This document shows positions 1 through 44,651 of a DNA stretch of 64,000 nt, one piece after another. The stretch's first letter is position 1; each line of letters opens with the position of its first letter. A program made the translations under genes and the position numbers. The DNA comes from Fistularia commersonii (taxonomy: Eukaryota > Chordata > Actinopteri > Syngnathiformes > Fistulariidae): assembly GCA_037954325.1 (NCBI GenBank), contig JBBMNZ010000027.1, positions 8,272,501-8,336,500 of the forward strand. Direction: 5' to 3'. The notes below the pieces were generated by a model that saw only the letters and a program-made list of their open reading frames with translations, was not told the origin of the DNA and searched no databases.

Positions 1-3000
1 TAATGCATATTATTTCTTTGTCTTCATTAAGTTTTTGATTCCTTCAAGTGTTTATCATGCTTATCCTCCTTAAAACTACATTATTGTTGCAGAGACTATA
101 TTTCATTATGAAAATAAAGTGCTGCCAACCCCTGTCTACCAAAACACAAATACTTGTTAGCTTATTTGATGCTTTTTGAAGACATAGTCCAATTTAGATG
201 GGAGGTATTGAGGTGAGTGCTCTCATTCTCCCCTCAAACACCCACATTGTTTTTTTTTAAATGGCAGAGAAAAAGTACCTTGTAAATGAAACAATGGTTG
301 ATCATAATAAAACAATAGTGACCATTACAGTTTGTACAACTGCAGTCTGTCATTAACACATAAGATACAGTCTGGCAGCCAAATACATGCATACATGATG
401 TGTGATCACTACTGGTTCCATGAACATTTAGTATTTTTTGCCATGTGATAAAAAGGAATATACTTTTGCTCAACAAGAAAAATGTTTTACTGGATGAATT
501 TGTATGATTGTATTATGGTATGAAAAACTTGTGTACATCTAAAAATGTGATTAATGACATGACAAAACAGTGTTCTTAAAGATCAAATCTACACTGTGGA
601 TTATTTTCAAGGTATTTTGGTATTAAGCTAAAGTTCAACAAATACTCACAGATTGTTTTAAATTATTTTGTATTTTTTCATATCAGTGAATATTGAAAGA
701 GAAGCAGGCAGATGTTTCAATATTTGGGCCCTGAAATTTGCCCATAAGATTTTAGATGCATAATGGTCTGGTGGATGCTCTGTTAATGAGCTTATGGAGA
801 CATATGAATGTGATTGGACAAGCAGCCTCTCTGCTATGCCTTGGACATTTAAGAACAGTTATTCTGTGCCAGGACAACGCCCATCAATCCTGCTCTGCTT
901 GGTCTCATAGCTCATATTTCCTCTGTCCTACTAAACTGTTACTGTAGCAGCCATGCAAACCCAAACTTCCTAAGAGGTTATGCAATACCTGCTGGGAGGA
1001 AAAGTTAAAGTTTTGGAGTCACATGTTACTGTCAGATCATCAGTATCAGTTTAAGTCTTGTATTCAGTCATTGTAAACTTTAAAACAGGTGATTACCATG
1101 CCATCAACTTTTTATATTTTGAATATATATGTTTCTGAACTTAATATTTGTTCATCGTTGTTAGCTATCTATGACTGTTAACTAATCCAAGACCACATGT
1201 CTCAGAAGAGAGAAGACAACAACGGCATTTTCATCATCCACATAATGAGACAAAGCAACACAATTCCTCACTTTTACTACTTCTACTACCACGGTAACCA
1301 CTCTTCTTCTTTCCCTTTTGATTTTTCACTTCAGGGTTCACCACAGCAAATCAACCTTCTCCATCCAACCCTATTCTCTGTATCCTCCTCTCACACACCA
1401 ACAAACTTAATGTCCTCTATCACTACATCATAAATCTTCTCTTTAGTCTTCCTCTAGACCTCAAAATCTAACATCTGCTGTCCCTCTGATGGACTCATTC
1501 CTGACCCTATCCATCCTCGTCACTCCCAAAGAGAACCTCAACATCTTCATCTCTGTGACCTCTAGCTCTGCCTCCTGACTTTTCGTTATACTACCACTTT
1601 AACCACTATTACTATTATCGCTAAATTTACAACTTCAAATTCAAGTTGTTATAATAACAATAATGATAATGAAAAATAACACTTCAGATCCATATCATAC
1701 ACATTCAAGAGGTTAGCGACTGGATCTACCTTTTCCCCTCAAGTACATACTGCAAAAGTGCATTCATACCCAACACAGAATGAAATGATATATTAACAGA
1801 TGGTTACAATCCAGTACTAGCTATTGGAAAGCTTTACAGGAAATTCTGGTGAAATTCATCTATGGCACTCAGCCACACAAAAACCATTGTTCCAATGGCA
1901 AAGGAAATAAAGCAAACCTAATGAAAATAAAAAATCAAAGTAGAGTTGTCATGAAGCCATGGGTTCTTAATATACACACACATACAGCGCCCCAGAAAAA
2001 AAGAAGTGAACGACAGGTAGCATCATTGATAAAAGTCAATGGCAACCCAAATCTCTTTACTGTGAATTTTATGAATAAAAACCCTGAATATATCAATTTA
2101 TTAAACTCCCGGCTTCCAACAACATTTTTCACAGAAATGTAGATTGATGCAACAGCTGGTGTGAGAGTTTGGCCTTGTTGCCACAAATAAATACAATATA
2201 AAGTGGTTTAAATTGTAGTAAAAGTCACTTATGGCTTCTCTGAAAGTAGACCCTTACTGCAGTAAATTACAGCAGCTGAAGGAGAACAGGATTCAGGTGC
2301 TGCAGCATCCACATTTTGAATGTTAGGGTTAGTCTATGGCAGTTGTTCTTGTTCATGGACATTCCCGTTATCTGCCTATGCAAAGGTGTACGTGTGCTAA
2401 ACTGTGTGAATAAATGGAGCACTGAATCCAAAGTGGTACGGCGCACTGGACATTGGTTTATTTTTAACTCAGAACATGCGTTTCAAACAACCCTTTCACC
2501 CCTCAGTAGCTTATTCATTATTACAAGCTCCAGGCTTTAGTAAACACTGCATCTCTATCAACAGAAATATGTTTGTTTTTGAAGTAAATATCAATTGGTG
2601 CCATTGAAATATATAAGTTTCAAAGTAAATATTAGGCTTCCAATTCTATATTTATCATGCATTGTTATACATATTTAGAAGGATATTTCTGTTTTATGTC
2701 ATTATATATGTATGAGGGAATTTGAATGCTGGAAACCTTTTTATTTACATGAATATATGTTTTAACCATTTTAGTGATCTACAATTGTCTAAAAACATCC
2801 ATTTGGTTGCAAATTATCATTTATATCTCTAAAAAGGTAGTTTGTAGTTTTAGATGTTGTAGAATTTATTCACACATCCAAAACAGAGCATGTGTTATTT
2901 TCTTATTATCCATATTAGTTTTGATTTGTAATACAACATAAAGCTTTGCATATCTTGAGCTTCCGAACGGTACCTCCTCTCTCCCTTTTTTTTTCTATAA

Positions 3001-5134
3001 AAACATGCACAACATATCAATATGAATCGCTAAAATAGCTCTTCATGACATGTCTGTCTGTGCCCCATCTACCATGGGGGTTTGGGTTGATAAAAAGATA
3101 TCCAATAATTATTCATACCACTAATGACCTTTTATTGATGGCATAAGAACATTTTTTGGAAACCTACTTCAGTTTAGCTTTAGTGCAATAAAGTCAAACC
3201 AGCATGATAGCACACAGTGGATATGTAAATGTAAGCTGCAAAAAGAACTCAAGAGAATTGGTGGGTAGATGGTTGAAGGAAAACCAAAGAACCAGTCAGC
3301 TCACCTTCAATGCACATTTCATTTGGATTTTTTTTCCTTTTTATTGCCTTCATTCTTCTTTCAAGTAATCATATTGGCATGGTGATGCACTGAACCATGG
3401 TCACCTCACAAGAAGATGTACTGTATGTTCTTCTGGTACCTGAATAGTTTTAGTCTTAGTAGTCTTGCTTCCTCTTACAGACAAAAAAACATGTTTGTTC
3501 AATCCTTACAGCACTTTTGCCTCCTCCCAGCACTGTCCATATTGGTAGATATGAACATTTCCTATTGCAGACTGCTAGAAGGCCTGTCTACTGAATTTTG
3601 TGGATCTATTCAACAAAAGTGATGCAAGAATAGCTTGGCTTCATGGTTAAAGCATCAGGTCTCAAATCAAATTCTTGGATTTGACATGTGTTATTGTTTT
3701 GGAATGATCAGATAAACAAATACATAGACCAGTCAGTGAAGCTTTTTAAATGTTGACAGGAAATATTTCATGTTTAGTTTTACATATTAAATGGTACAAG
3801 TATGAGTGAAAGTCTCCTGTGTACTGCATGATTCAGATTCAGTTTAAACAGCCACAATTCAATCAGAAATCATATTTCAAGATGAACAGTTTTACACTTT
3901 TTCTTTAAATGTTCTTTTTTTTTTAAACCTGGCATATTTGCAAAGACATTTAAACAAATATCAAGTGGTTCTTTTTCCAAAAAATGTATTTAAAATTCTC
4001 AATTTAATATCTGGTTGGGGAGCTAATTTGCAGTTTCTAAATACCAATTTTTAATGATGCCAACAGGTCAGGCGTAGTAATTTCATCATCAGTTGCTCAT
4101 TGAACAGATTGAGAGGATTGCAAATTAAAAAAAAAATCAAAACAGACGCTGAATTAACTGGCTTTTTAACCGGCAGACTTCTCAACTACATTTTTAATTA
4201 AAGGAAAGAATACGAATTGACATGAAGATGCTAGCTTCTGAATTATGTATCTTAATCAGCTTTTAACAGCTTGGTTTTGTAGAACCTCATATACTGTCAA
4301 CACAGGTTTTATTCAGTTCCTTATTTCCTCCAATCTATGCAGTTTATTTTTATTACATTTAGATTAAATATATTACAGAACACATCACTTCAAGGGAAAG
4401 AAGCATTAGCAATATTTTGGTGACATAAACACTTCTTATTAAACTGCAATAAATTACTTATACAGTTAATAACAAAAAATTGAAAAATAATCTGGTTGAG
4501 TGTATTTGTTAATTCCTGAATAATGCTTTTTGCATCATGTTTTCAGGGTAAGGAGATACACTTAGATTATGATTCAGCTTTTCTGTGGAGATTGCCATTC
4601 AGTCTTTTATTTTGGTGTTCAGCTGTTCAAATATGATTGTGGTTACACAGATAAAAATAAGAGCCAGGGAGGAAAAACACACAATGCCACCTCCTGTGGC
4701 GTACTACATATGAAGTATAGTGCGCTTATAAGCAATCTCACAGACACAATTTACTCATTCTCGGCCAATCTCTCTTATAGTCCCCTTAATTCACTGAGCC
4801 ATACAGAGATCAGGAAAAGGCTCACAAAGTCCCCCTTAAAATGATTCACCCCCCAAAAATTAGCATGACCTATTACAAATCTCATGTTTAAGAACAGGAA
4901 CGTTGTAAGAAGGTGTTCCAGTGATTCACTGTCACATGTGGTGAGACAACATTCATACTCCGTTGCATTTGTCCGAAACTGGGGGAATTACCAGGTTTCA
5001 TTTTTTTTTCAGCTATAATGTTAAAGCAGAAAATGTGAAGATGTGATTGGTCTGCCGACTTTATGAGGAATTCTTTTCAATACACAGCTGATCTTATCCT
5101 TAAACTCTCTTAATGAGTGGTATTCTCTTCTCAG
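1..5134 (+). other. nfatc3 intron, left end outside the window
   Basis: AT-rich sequence with no exon of the expected large regulatory (SP-repeat) type and no family-level repeat I can name. It ends in the acceptor of the 5135 exon. Short open frames here show no recognisable domains. Confidence 0.7.
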
Positions 5135-37139
<32,005 letters not shown>

Positions 37140-40075
37140 CAAAGCAGAACTGCTTCTGCAGCACCCTCATTCCCATAGCGCCATCACGGACCCCGATTCA
37201 AGTTCCGGTTCCGGGTGCGATTGGACTCCAGAATCATAAGAGACAACGAGTCAAACAAGTTGTTTTTTCAGTGAAAGGACCTGCCAGACACTCAACCTGG
37301 CGAGATGGATATTATGTTTCTTATGTATTCTTTAAAGATAAGAATTTGAAAATGGATGGAGAGCTGAAGCAGGGTAAAAGGAACAGGAGCAAAAAAGTGA
37401 AGATCCATCCCTCTGCTCCGGTTGTCAGGTCTGAGATGATGGCTGCAAAACTGCGACCTAAGACGTTTCAACTCCCCGAGCGTGGAGGGGAAAAAAAAAA
37501 GCAACCTTTTTTTCGTCGGGAGTTGATACAGCCTCTTCTTCTTCACTAGCAGCAGCCCGCGTAAATGAAGATGCGTGCAGAATGAAAGATTTGGCTTTAG
37601 TTCAAACATCAGGCTACTAGAATCCTGACTGGCCCGAGCAAACAGCAGCTAAACAGAGGTACGGTGTTCTCCAACCCAAGGATAAACAGCACAGCTCACT
37701 GCCCTAGACAATTCTTCGAAATTAACAAATTCAAATTGAATCCCCCTGGATGACCACAATCTCATTTGTGAAGTGTTTATGGGATGTTTTGAACGGCTGA
37801 CCTTTCCTGTCATACTAACAATTTTTTTTGTTTTGTTTTTTTTTCTGCCCATGTTTTTGTCACCCCGTAACCCCATCCCCGCCCCCCCTTTTTTTTTATG
37901 ATAAACCTTATTTGGGTTTGATGCTGGACCTAGAGCAGAGGAGACTCTCCTCAGCCAGTCCTGGCACCTACAAACCTGCAACATTCCACAACTTTTAGTA
38001 AGCTTTCAAGCATGTAGATATGTGTACATGAATTTCCTCCTTTCTATAAGTCCCTTTCCCATGTTTCTCATCGAGTTGAACAAATGCCTTATTAACATTT
38101 AGCAGCTTTGAATGATAGAGGAAAAAAAAAAGCTTTTTCATTGTATTGCACAGCTGGCTTAAAGTTTTGACTCCATGTTCTGTTAGGACTAAGATGTGTG
38201 ACTCACGTCATACAAATGTGATTTTTGTGAACCTTGATGGTTCAGACACAAAGGACGCGCGGGATTCAGGAGAGAGGCGGCCCTCATGATGGTTTTCATT
38301 CAAATATATTATTTAAAGTTTGGCTTTATTTCCATGACAAAGAGAAATGTTCATATTTATCCATAGATTCAAGACATGCAATAACTCCCCATATCTCCTA
38401 GGGGCCTTTCGTGCCTTCAGTTTCCCAACGGCCAGTAACGGTATGGCAAGTACGAGGTAGTAATCTGGCAAATATTTATCAAACAATTTTATACACCTAA
38501 ATGTCTATGGAAAATGTCTATGTCAACATCTGGATCTAACAAGGTCTTCCACAACCCAAGTTTGAACCAAAATTTGCTGTCGAAGAAAGTCAAAGAATCT
38601 CGGGGCATGTTGTGTTGTCCTCTAATGGGCCTGCGGTGCCCGAATAGCAGCAATAACAAAGTCTCAAGGGAAGTTACAGCCCGGCACAGCAGGCAGTGAC
38701 GCCGCACAACACCGCTGTAGGAGCAGAACACTTCCTGTACGATCACCTGAGGCTGCAATACTCGCAACCCCTGCGTCAGATCTGTTCTCATTATTTTAAG
38801 TGGGTGTTCAATGTGTCGCTCTCCAAGATAAAATACTGGTGGTTTAAATAGCAAGAATATCGCAGCTGAAAAACCTCTGCAGTGACTTGATGGAAGCATA
38901 GGGTTCCCTGGGGTTTCTGCAGATCTAGACTGATGCTACATTTGAGGTTGCGACACAAATTTGTCTATAAAAATTTACAGCAACGCTTTTTATAAAGATG
39001 CCACATTGGCAAAAAGAGGTGCAATAATGAGAGAAAGGTGTAGAAATTGAAGTCAAACAAATCAGATAGATTATGGTTAAAAAAAAATGCGCAACATGAT
39101 GCAAAGAAAAAAAAAATATATATATATAAATGCCGATGAATTACATCCAGAATGGCCAAATTTCTAATCATTGTAAAAATCCATGTCACTAAGTTTGAGA
39201 ACCTGTGGCGGAGCAGCTGAAAGACCAATGCCTGTTGTGTTTTGAGAGATCCAAGTTGAGCGAGGCTGGGTGCTCAGATGCATCTCCACCCGGACAGTTT
39301 GGACAAGGTCAGTTGAGGACGGCACATTTTGAGGGGACTATTTCCTTTGGGGGGGTTTGCCTTAAAGCTAGATGACAATGCTCCTGCATGTAACTGCTAA
39401 GAAATGATGCTTTTGATATTTTCTACATCAGTTTCCAGGTGAAAATGATTCTGCTATGCATTGAAGTTCTGCCTAATGCCTTTGAAATCAGAAAAGAAAA
39501 GTAAAAAAAAAAAAAAAAAAAGACCTTGATGCCTATAGATGTAGACCACAGACTTGTAGATGCTTGATTAACACTGTATTTGTAGCATCCGGGATCCGTC
39601 CATCAGCCAGTCTTGCCTTGTCATGGGTGCAAGCATCTTATTATACTCACTGTACGTGTGCCTGTGAGAATGTTGTTTGTACCAAATATAATGTGCAAAA
39701 GATGAATTTTTAGAATCCTGTTTTCATCAACTGAATCCCACGTGTTCAGGCTATGCAACGTATAGGATGTGTGACATTAAACATGAAATATGAGATTCTC
39801 AACTTTTTGTAATATTGCTAATGAACTTCACAGAGCAGAGACAAAAAAGAAAAAAAACATTCAGACGGTGACAGTATTGTGTCACTACATTAGCTCTTAG
39901 GATGCCTTAACACTTGTTTGAAAACCAGTTTGTCAGTGTGTCTGTATGCTGTTATGGGTTGATTCTTTTTTTTTTCCCCATGTCTAAGATGGAGGTCAGC
40001 AACTATTATTATGTTTGTTGGTTAGGGAGGACTTAAAAGTTTTGGATGGGAGAAGGGGATATGGCCTTTTATAAA

Positions 40076-40081
40076 AATAAA
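40076..40081 (+). terminator. nfatc3 proximal polyadenylation signal (candidate)
   Basis: Canonical AATAAA about 2.9 kb after the stop codon, followed by AGCTGGTTTTGC. Use of this site would leave the (TA)n(CA)n repeat at 40.32-40.40 kb out of the mRNA. Confidence 0.4.
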
Positions 40082-40316
40082 GCTGGTTTTGCAGCTTGAA
40101 GACTTGAGTCAACAAAAACAAAACCAGCATTCACAGGAAAAAAAAAAAAACTCTGGCTGCAGTCCTCTTCTGTCAAACCAAAGACCGAACAATATGTTCC
40201 CATTTTACATGGTTTACTGTGCTACATGGTAAGCTAAGACATTAACTATTTTTGATACTTTGAAATGGATGTCATTCCTAAAAGGTTGGGGATTTATATG
40301 GGTGTGAGTGGTGAAA

Positions 40317-40321
<5 letters not shown>

Positions 40322-40401
<80 letters not shown>
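40322..40401. repeat. (TA)n(CA)n compound microsatellite in the nfatc3 3' UTR
   Basis: About 33 TA units (40322-40387), directly followed by seven CA units. It lies between the two candidate polyadenylation signals. Confidence 0.95.
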
Positions 40402-40812
40402 TGCACACACATACGGTTCAGAAATTAAAGGAAAAACTGGAGGACAGCGGTGCCTTTCAGGACATGATTTGATGGAAATCACCGACTGTCAACCCGAATT
40501 TTGGGAATTGGAGCTGAAAAATGGTTTTAAACCCTCCAGTAAAATTCAACAAGGCTCCTGTGGCCTAACACCTCGCTTAAAACGCTTGATATCTGGTTTC
40601 TCCTTTAATTTCTTGCCCGTTTGTGCAGGAAAAAAGTTTTGTAAATTAAAAGGGAAATACAGGTTTAGCTGATGTTTACCAAGCCTTGTATTGTCAATTG
40701 TTGTATATTTTGTATGTTTAAGTTTTTGTAATTTTTAAGACTGCAGTGGTTTTTGAAATTATTCAAAGGGAATACCTTGCATCATACTGTAGGCTCTAAA
40801 GTAGTGTATATC

Positions 40813-40818
40813 AATAAA
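40813..40818 (+). terminator. nfatc3 distal polyadenylation signal
   Basis: Canonical AATAAA, followed about 20 bases on by a GT-rich stretch (CATGGTTGTGC). This arrangement favours cleavage near 40835. It is the last good signal before the opposing esrp2 3' end. Confidence 0.55.
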
Positions 40819-40835
40819 ACAGAAAAGTCAGCCAT

Positions 40836-41794
40836 GGTTGTGCTTTCACTTTTCCCTACTCTCTTCATTCTCTCAGAAATATCTTAAGGCTCACTCCTTA
40901 CACGCCAGTCGGGACAATCAGGACTTTAAATTTTAGTATTCTTTCTTTCAAATATTTATCAATCTAAAATATTCTTAAGGCTATAATGAGGTTCGAAAAC
41001 CATCATTTTAGTCCACCAGTGCTAGAATTGAGAACAAAATTGACTGAAAAATATCAGCTTCATTTTTGGAACATAGATGGAAAAGGCCCTTAGTCAACAT
41101 TTTCATGGTTTACAGAGGTTGGCGGGAAAGAGGTGGCAGGGCATTGTAGTGGATTCAAAAGGATAAACTGGATTATCAGATTTAAGGCAAACTGGCTGAT
41201 GAACCTGCCTTTGAGCCTTATGAGCAGACAAGGTAGAGGGTATATGCAGAACACTGAAGAGAAACTGCAAGGTAAATGTACTTTGCCTGAAGATTCACAC
41301 TGGATTTTTCAGGTTTTCTTTCATTGTCAGATGATTTCATACAATGTAGTTTTTCACTTATGCCTATATTTTCTTCTATTTTCACACCTGTTAAATTTGA
41401 ATATGGCTTCTAAATCATCTAAATTAAATCACTTTAATGATGAGGTACTTTTACTTGCGTTTGTCAGTGATGAATTTAATTTCAAATTGAATGCAGTGTG
41501 CATTATACCAGTCATACTTTTAAATGTGCATTTTGGGGATAATGTTTTCTTTTATCCAGTAGCTCAAATTGAAGACATTATAATCAAAATTCTCAGAAAA
41601 AAGATTTTCTACATTTACTACATCAGCAAGGTTGCACAAAAAACATGTCAGATTTTCAGTGTCTCTCATGTCTCCTGTCTAAATGAAACGAAAGACAATG
41701 CGGCTCAGTGTCACTATTTTTATTGTCTGCTGTCATATACACAACTCTAAATTCTTACTGCCATAGTTGACAAACTGCAACAAAAACAAATTTC
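40836..41794. other. Intergenic gap between the convergent nfatc3 and esrp2 3' ends
   Basis: About 1 kb of AT-rich sequence between the two predicted cleavage sites. The only notable content is a 205-codon open frame on + (41133-41750), which begins at GTG, has its first ATG at 41199, and resembles no family I know. No repeat was recognised. Confidence 0.5.
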
Positions 41795-41811
41795 TCCTCT
41801 GCCAACAGAGG

Positions 41812-41817
41812 TTTATT
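41812..41817 (-). terminator. esrp2 polyadenylation signal (candidate)
   Basis: AATAAA on the - strand, followed about 25 bases on by a GT-rich stretch (TTTGTTTTTGTTGCAG). A six-base-pair hairpin (41796-41811) sits between the two elements. A second AATAAA on the same strand lies at 41723-41718. Confidence 0.5.
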
Positions 41818-42220
41818 AAGGCTCATTTGGGCCTGTGTTGCACTTGGGGTAGTGTAGGCACATTTAACAACAACAACAACAACAAATACTAGGATGCAAG
41901 TAAGTAGGCATGTCTCAGGAGGTTTTACACAGTATTCTGGAGAAAACAAGATAAAGTAAGACTCAGAGGCCGCTAACTGATACTTCAAAGATATCTGATT
42001 AAAGATAGATTTGATGGGGTACATTGTTGGACTATACTGAAGAAAGACAGTGGTCTACAATCATCCAGTTAGGTTTTGACTCAACAACATTTTAACAGTT
42101 TTTCATCTCAAGGTGAGATCAAATTGATGCATTACAGTAGATGTGTAGTTATTCCAGTAGTCCGACTCTATGGCTGTTCCAAATGGCACTGCTTCTGGAG
42201 GCCATCAAATTAATGAGCGA

Positions 42221-42298
42221 ACACGCGCGCACACGCGCGCACACACGCGCACACACGCGCACACACGCGCACACACACGCACACACACGCACACACAC
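42221..42298. repeat. Alternating CA/CG tract
   Basis: 78 bp of strict purine-pyrimidine alternation with CGCG blocks, in the predicted esrp2 3' UTR. Such tracts can adopt Z-DNA. Confidence 0.9.
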
Positions 42299-42891
42299 CT
42301 GTGTTTGCATTGCGCTAACACCAGATAATCATAAAAATATGTTGAGGAGATGCGGGAAGCGTTGGAAATGAAAACATTAAAGTGTGTGGCAAATCTTTTA
42401 CAAGATGGAAGCAGCCTCAAGCATTCCAGGATCAACTGTACAGAATTCTGAGAAAAATATTATGCATAGCCTATATAAATATACATGCAGATCTGGCTGT
42501 GCAGAGCAATTGATGCAGGGTTTGATAGGCTCCACATCTTGTATTCGCAACCATTAAGAATGGAAAGGTTTAGACATAAAGTTATGCATTACATGCAGAA
42601 TCATTGGCCCAACACTAAGTTTGTAGCCAGGTGCTTCATAGGATATGAAAGGGGAAGCTGACATGGCAATGATACTGAGCTCCAGCAGCAACTTCAGGAG
42701 TGTTGAGGCCAGCAGTGTCAAGTTAGTAGTAAGAGAAGGAACATGGAAGACAGGGGGGGATTTTCAACTGCAGATTCACTGGGATTTCCTGGGACCTGCT
42801 CTGGAGGGGTAAAAGCTGATTCTATGAAATCGAGTGCTCTCCTGGTGGGTGTCAAACTGAAGGAGGATGAGGACAGATGGAGGACTCGTGA

Positions 42892-43053
42892 TCAGCTACA
42901 GAACATCAAGCGGACCTGCTGGCCATAGAAAGGATGGTTGGAGCGTTCTGCCACAGCTTGCCTGGCGATCTCTTCACTAGGGAATGTGATCAAGGCCTCG
43001 CCGCTGCACTGGCCACTGAAGTTGTACAAAATGAGAATGGCTTCAGGCTGCAA
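42892..43053 (-). CDS. esrp2: esrp2 last exon: second half of the RRM-like unit and stop
   Basis: The acceptor follows a long T tract ending CTCCAG. It encodes LQPEAILILYNFSGQCSGEA, LITFPSEEIARQAVAERSNH, PFYGQQVRLMFCS and TGA at 42894-42892. SGEALITFPSEEIARQAV looks like beta-3/helix-2 of an RRM, completing the fold begun in the exon 4.2 kb upstream. Phase and position support it, though it differs from the mammalian C-terminus, which ends ..LPKEWVC(I/L). Confidence 0.88.
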   Translation of the reverse strand: MQPEAILILYNFSGQCSGEALITFPSEEIARQAVAERSNHPFYGQQVRLMFCS

Positions 43054-44617
43054 CTGGAGAAAAAAAAAAAAAAACACCAAAAAACATAAACAGACAACAG
43101 GAATTTATTTTCATTTAAATGTTCAAGGAGCTGCTCAAGCGAGACTGTTAATCTCAAACTAGTTCAAGAAAGAAAAAGATTTAAGGATGAATTCCCTTCA
43201 TGTCCTCACCAAAGAAAAAGAAGGAGAAGCACATTTGTAGGAGCATAATAAGTTTCTTTGGGGCAACAGTAACTGTATTCAGTGTTTAAAAAATAAAAAT
43301 AAAAGTTGAAGACACAAAGACACAACTGGTTCATGAAAAATAGTGAAATAGGATTTTGACAACAATAAAACTTGAGAGAAACTCAAAAAGTCAAAGTATC
43401 AGATTAAACGATAGAGGTTTTCTCAGTAATGTTGAGGTAATTCATTGCAGGCATTTTTACATATTTTATAAACTTTAAACTCCTACAAAATAGAAAAAAG
43501 TACATCTCTAAAATTGCAACCCACTGGATAGTGTTTAGAAGTATCACTCTGCAAGTGACAGAATTTGCTAAACGCATTCTCCTTTTGTAATCATCCACCA
43601 ATTATAAAATATTAGTCTACCTGCACTGCTGCTATAGAAAATGAGATTTTGATCAAGCATGGATTTAAAAAGAAAAAAAATTCCATCCTTAGACATAACA
43701 GTTGTAGATTAACATAACTCACTACAATATCGAAAACTAGAACATGTTGTAGAAGTACACTTTACTTCTGTACTGGCAGCGTACAGTAGGCTACTTAAGG
43801 TTCTGGGTAACAAAAAGAGAATCAAATTGTAATTTCCATAACATGACCTCATCAGAGGCTCCCAAAACATTCTTGAAGTAAAGATTAGCTGAACATGTCA
43901 AGGGTGGTTCTGACATGTTTGTGTCCAGGACCCATGTAAGGAGAGTGTCCCAATATCTTATAAGCCCAAGAGCAAGTTTCTGCCTGTGTTTTCCCTTGGC
44001 TGGCACAATAGTGGTCACCATGGTAACAGGCTAGATGCAATAGAGGTCTGATGAGGTAAAGCCGTAGGTTTTCCAAAGTGAGATACAGACTAAAAGCGAG
44101 GAAAGAAGCCCGAGCTGAAAATGACTACATTGTACAGAAGGCAAAAATTTGGCTTAATGCTTGCACCACATGGTGGACACAGCCCAGTTAGATTATGGTC
44201 ATCACTTTCAAGAATCTACTGTCAAAATTCACTCTGCCAAAGCTTTCAGCAGAATGTAAAAAAGTTTGTGTTGTCCCAGAGTGTCATGAAGTGGTTTGTT
44301 AACCATGTTAGTTAAAATGTTAGTGAGCTTTGCGTTGTGTTAAAATTTGAATGAAAGATGAAGACAATGCAGATACAAAACAGCAGCACAAAGCGAGCAA
44401 AAGAGCAGAATAGCGCAGGTGAGGTCAGCTGATGGAGCACAATATGCTTCTAAAACCAATGTCATGAGGAGAGCAAGTGTGAGAAGGAGTGCTGAGTCGG
44501 CGCTAACAAACTCTACATTTAGTCAGATTTTGATATGGACAATTCTGAAGTACATGAAAAGTCTTGAAACTTGCTTCCATCATAACAATATGCGAAAAGT
44601 TATGTTACATGACAGGC

Positions 44618-44651
<34 letters not shown>

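Larger units (their letters stand above)
37140..40835 (+). other. nfatc3: nfatc3 3' untranslated region (predicted)
   Basis: Everything from the stop codon to the likely distal cleavage site, about 3.7 kb. Long 3' UTRs are usual for this family. It contains a strong inverted repeat just after the stop (37468-37526), A and T homopolymers, AATAAA hexamers at 40076-40081 and 40813-40818, and a long (TA)n(CA)n tract between 40322 and 40401. The extent is inferred from the hexamers; no transcript evidence is available. Confidence 0.6.
41795..42891 (-). other. esrp2: esrp2 3' untranslated region (predicted)
   Basis: About 1.1 kb from the stop codon to the likely cleavage site below the hexamer at 41817-41812. 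It includes a purine-pyrimidine alternating tract at 42221-42298, which reads GU/GC repeats in the mRNA. The end is inferred from the polyadenylation signal only. Confidence 0.5.

Noticed and set aside
38489..38899. 136-codon antisense frame in the nfatc3 3' UTR
   Set aside because: No recognisable motif and no splice context; treated as chance.
40214..40672. Open frames rich in Tyr-Ile near 40.3 kb
   Set aside because: Caused by the (TA)n tract. The remainder shows no domain and lies in the nfatc3 3' UTR.
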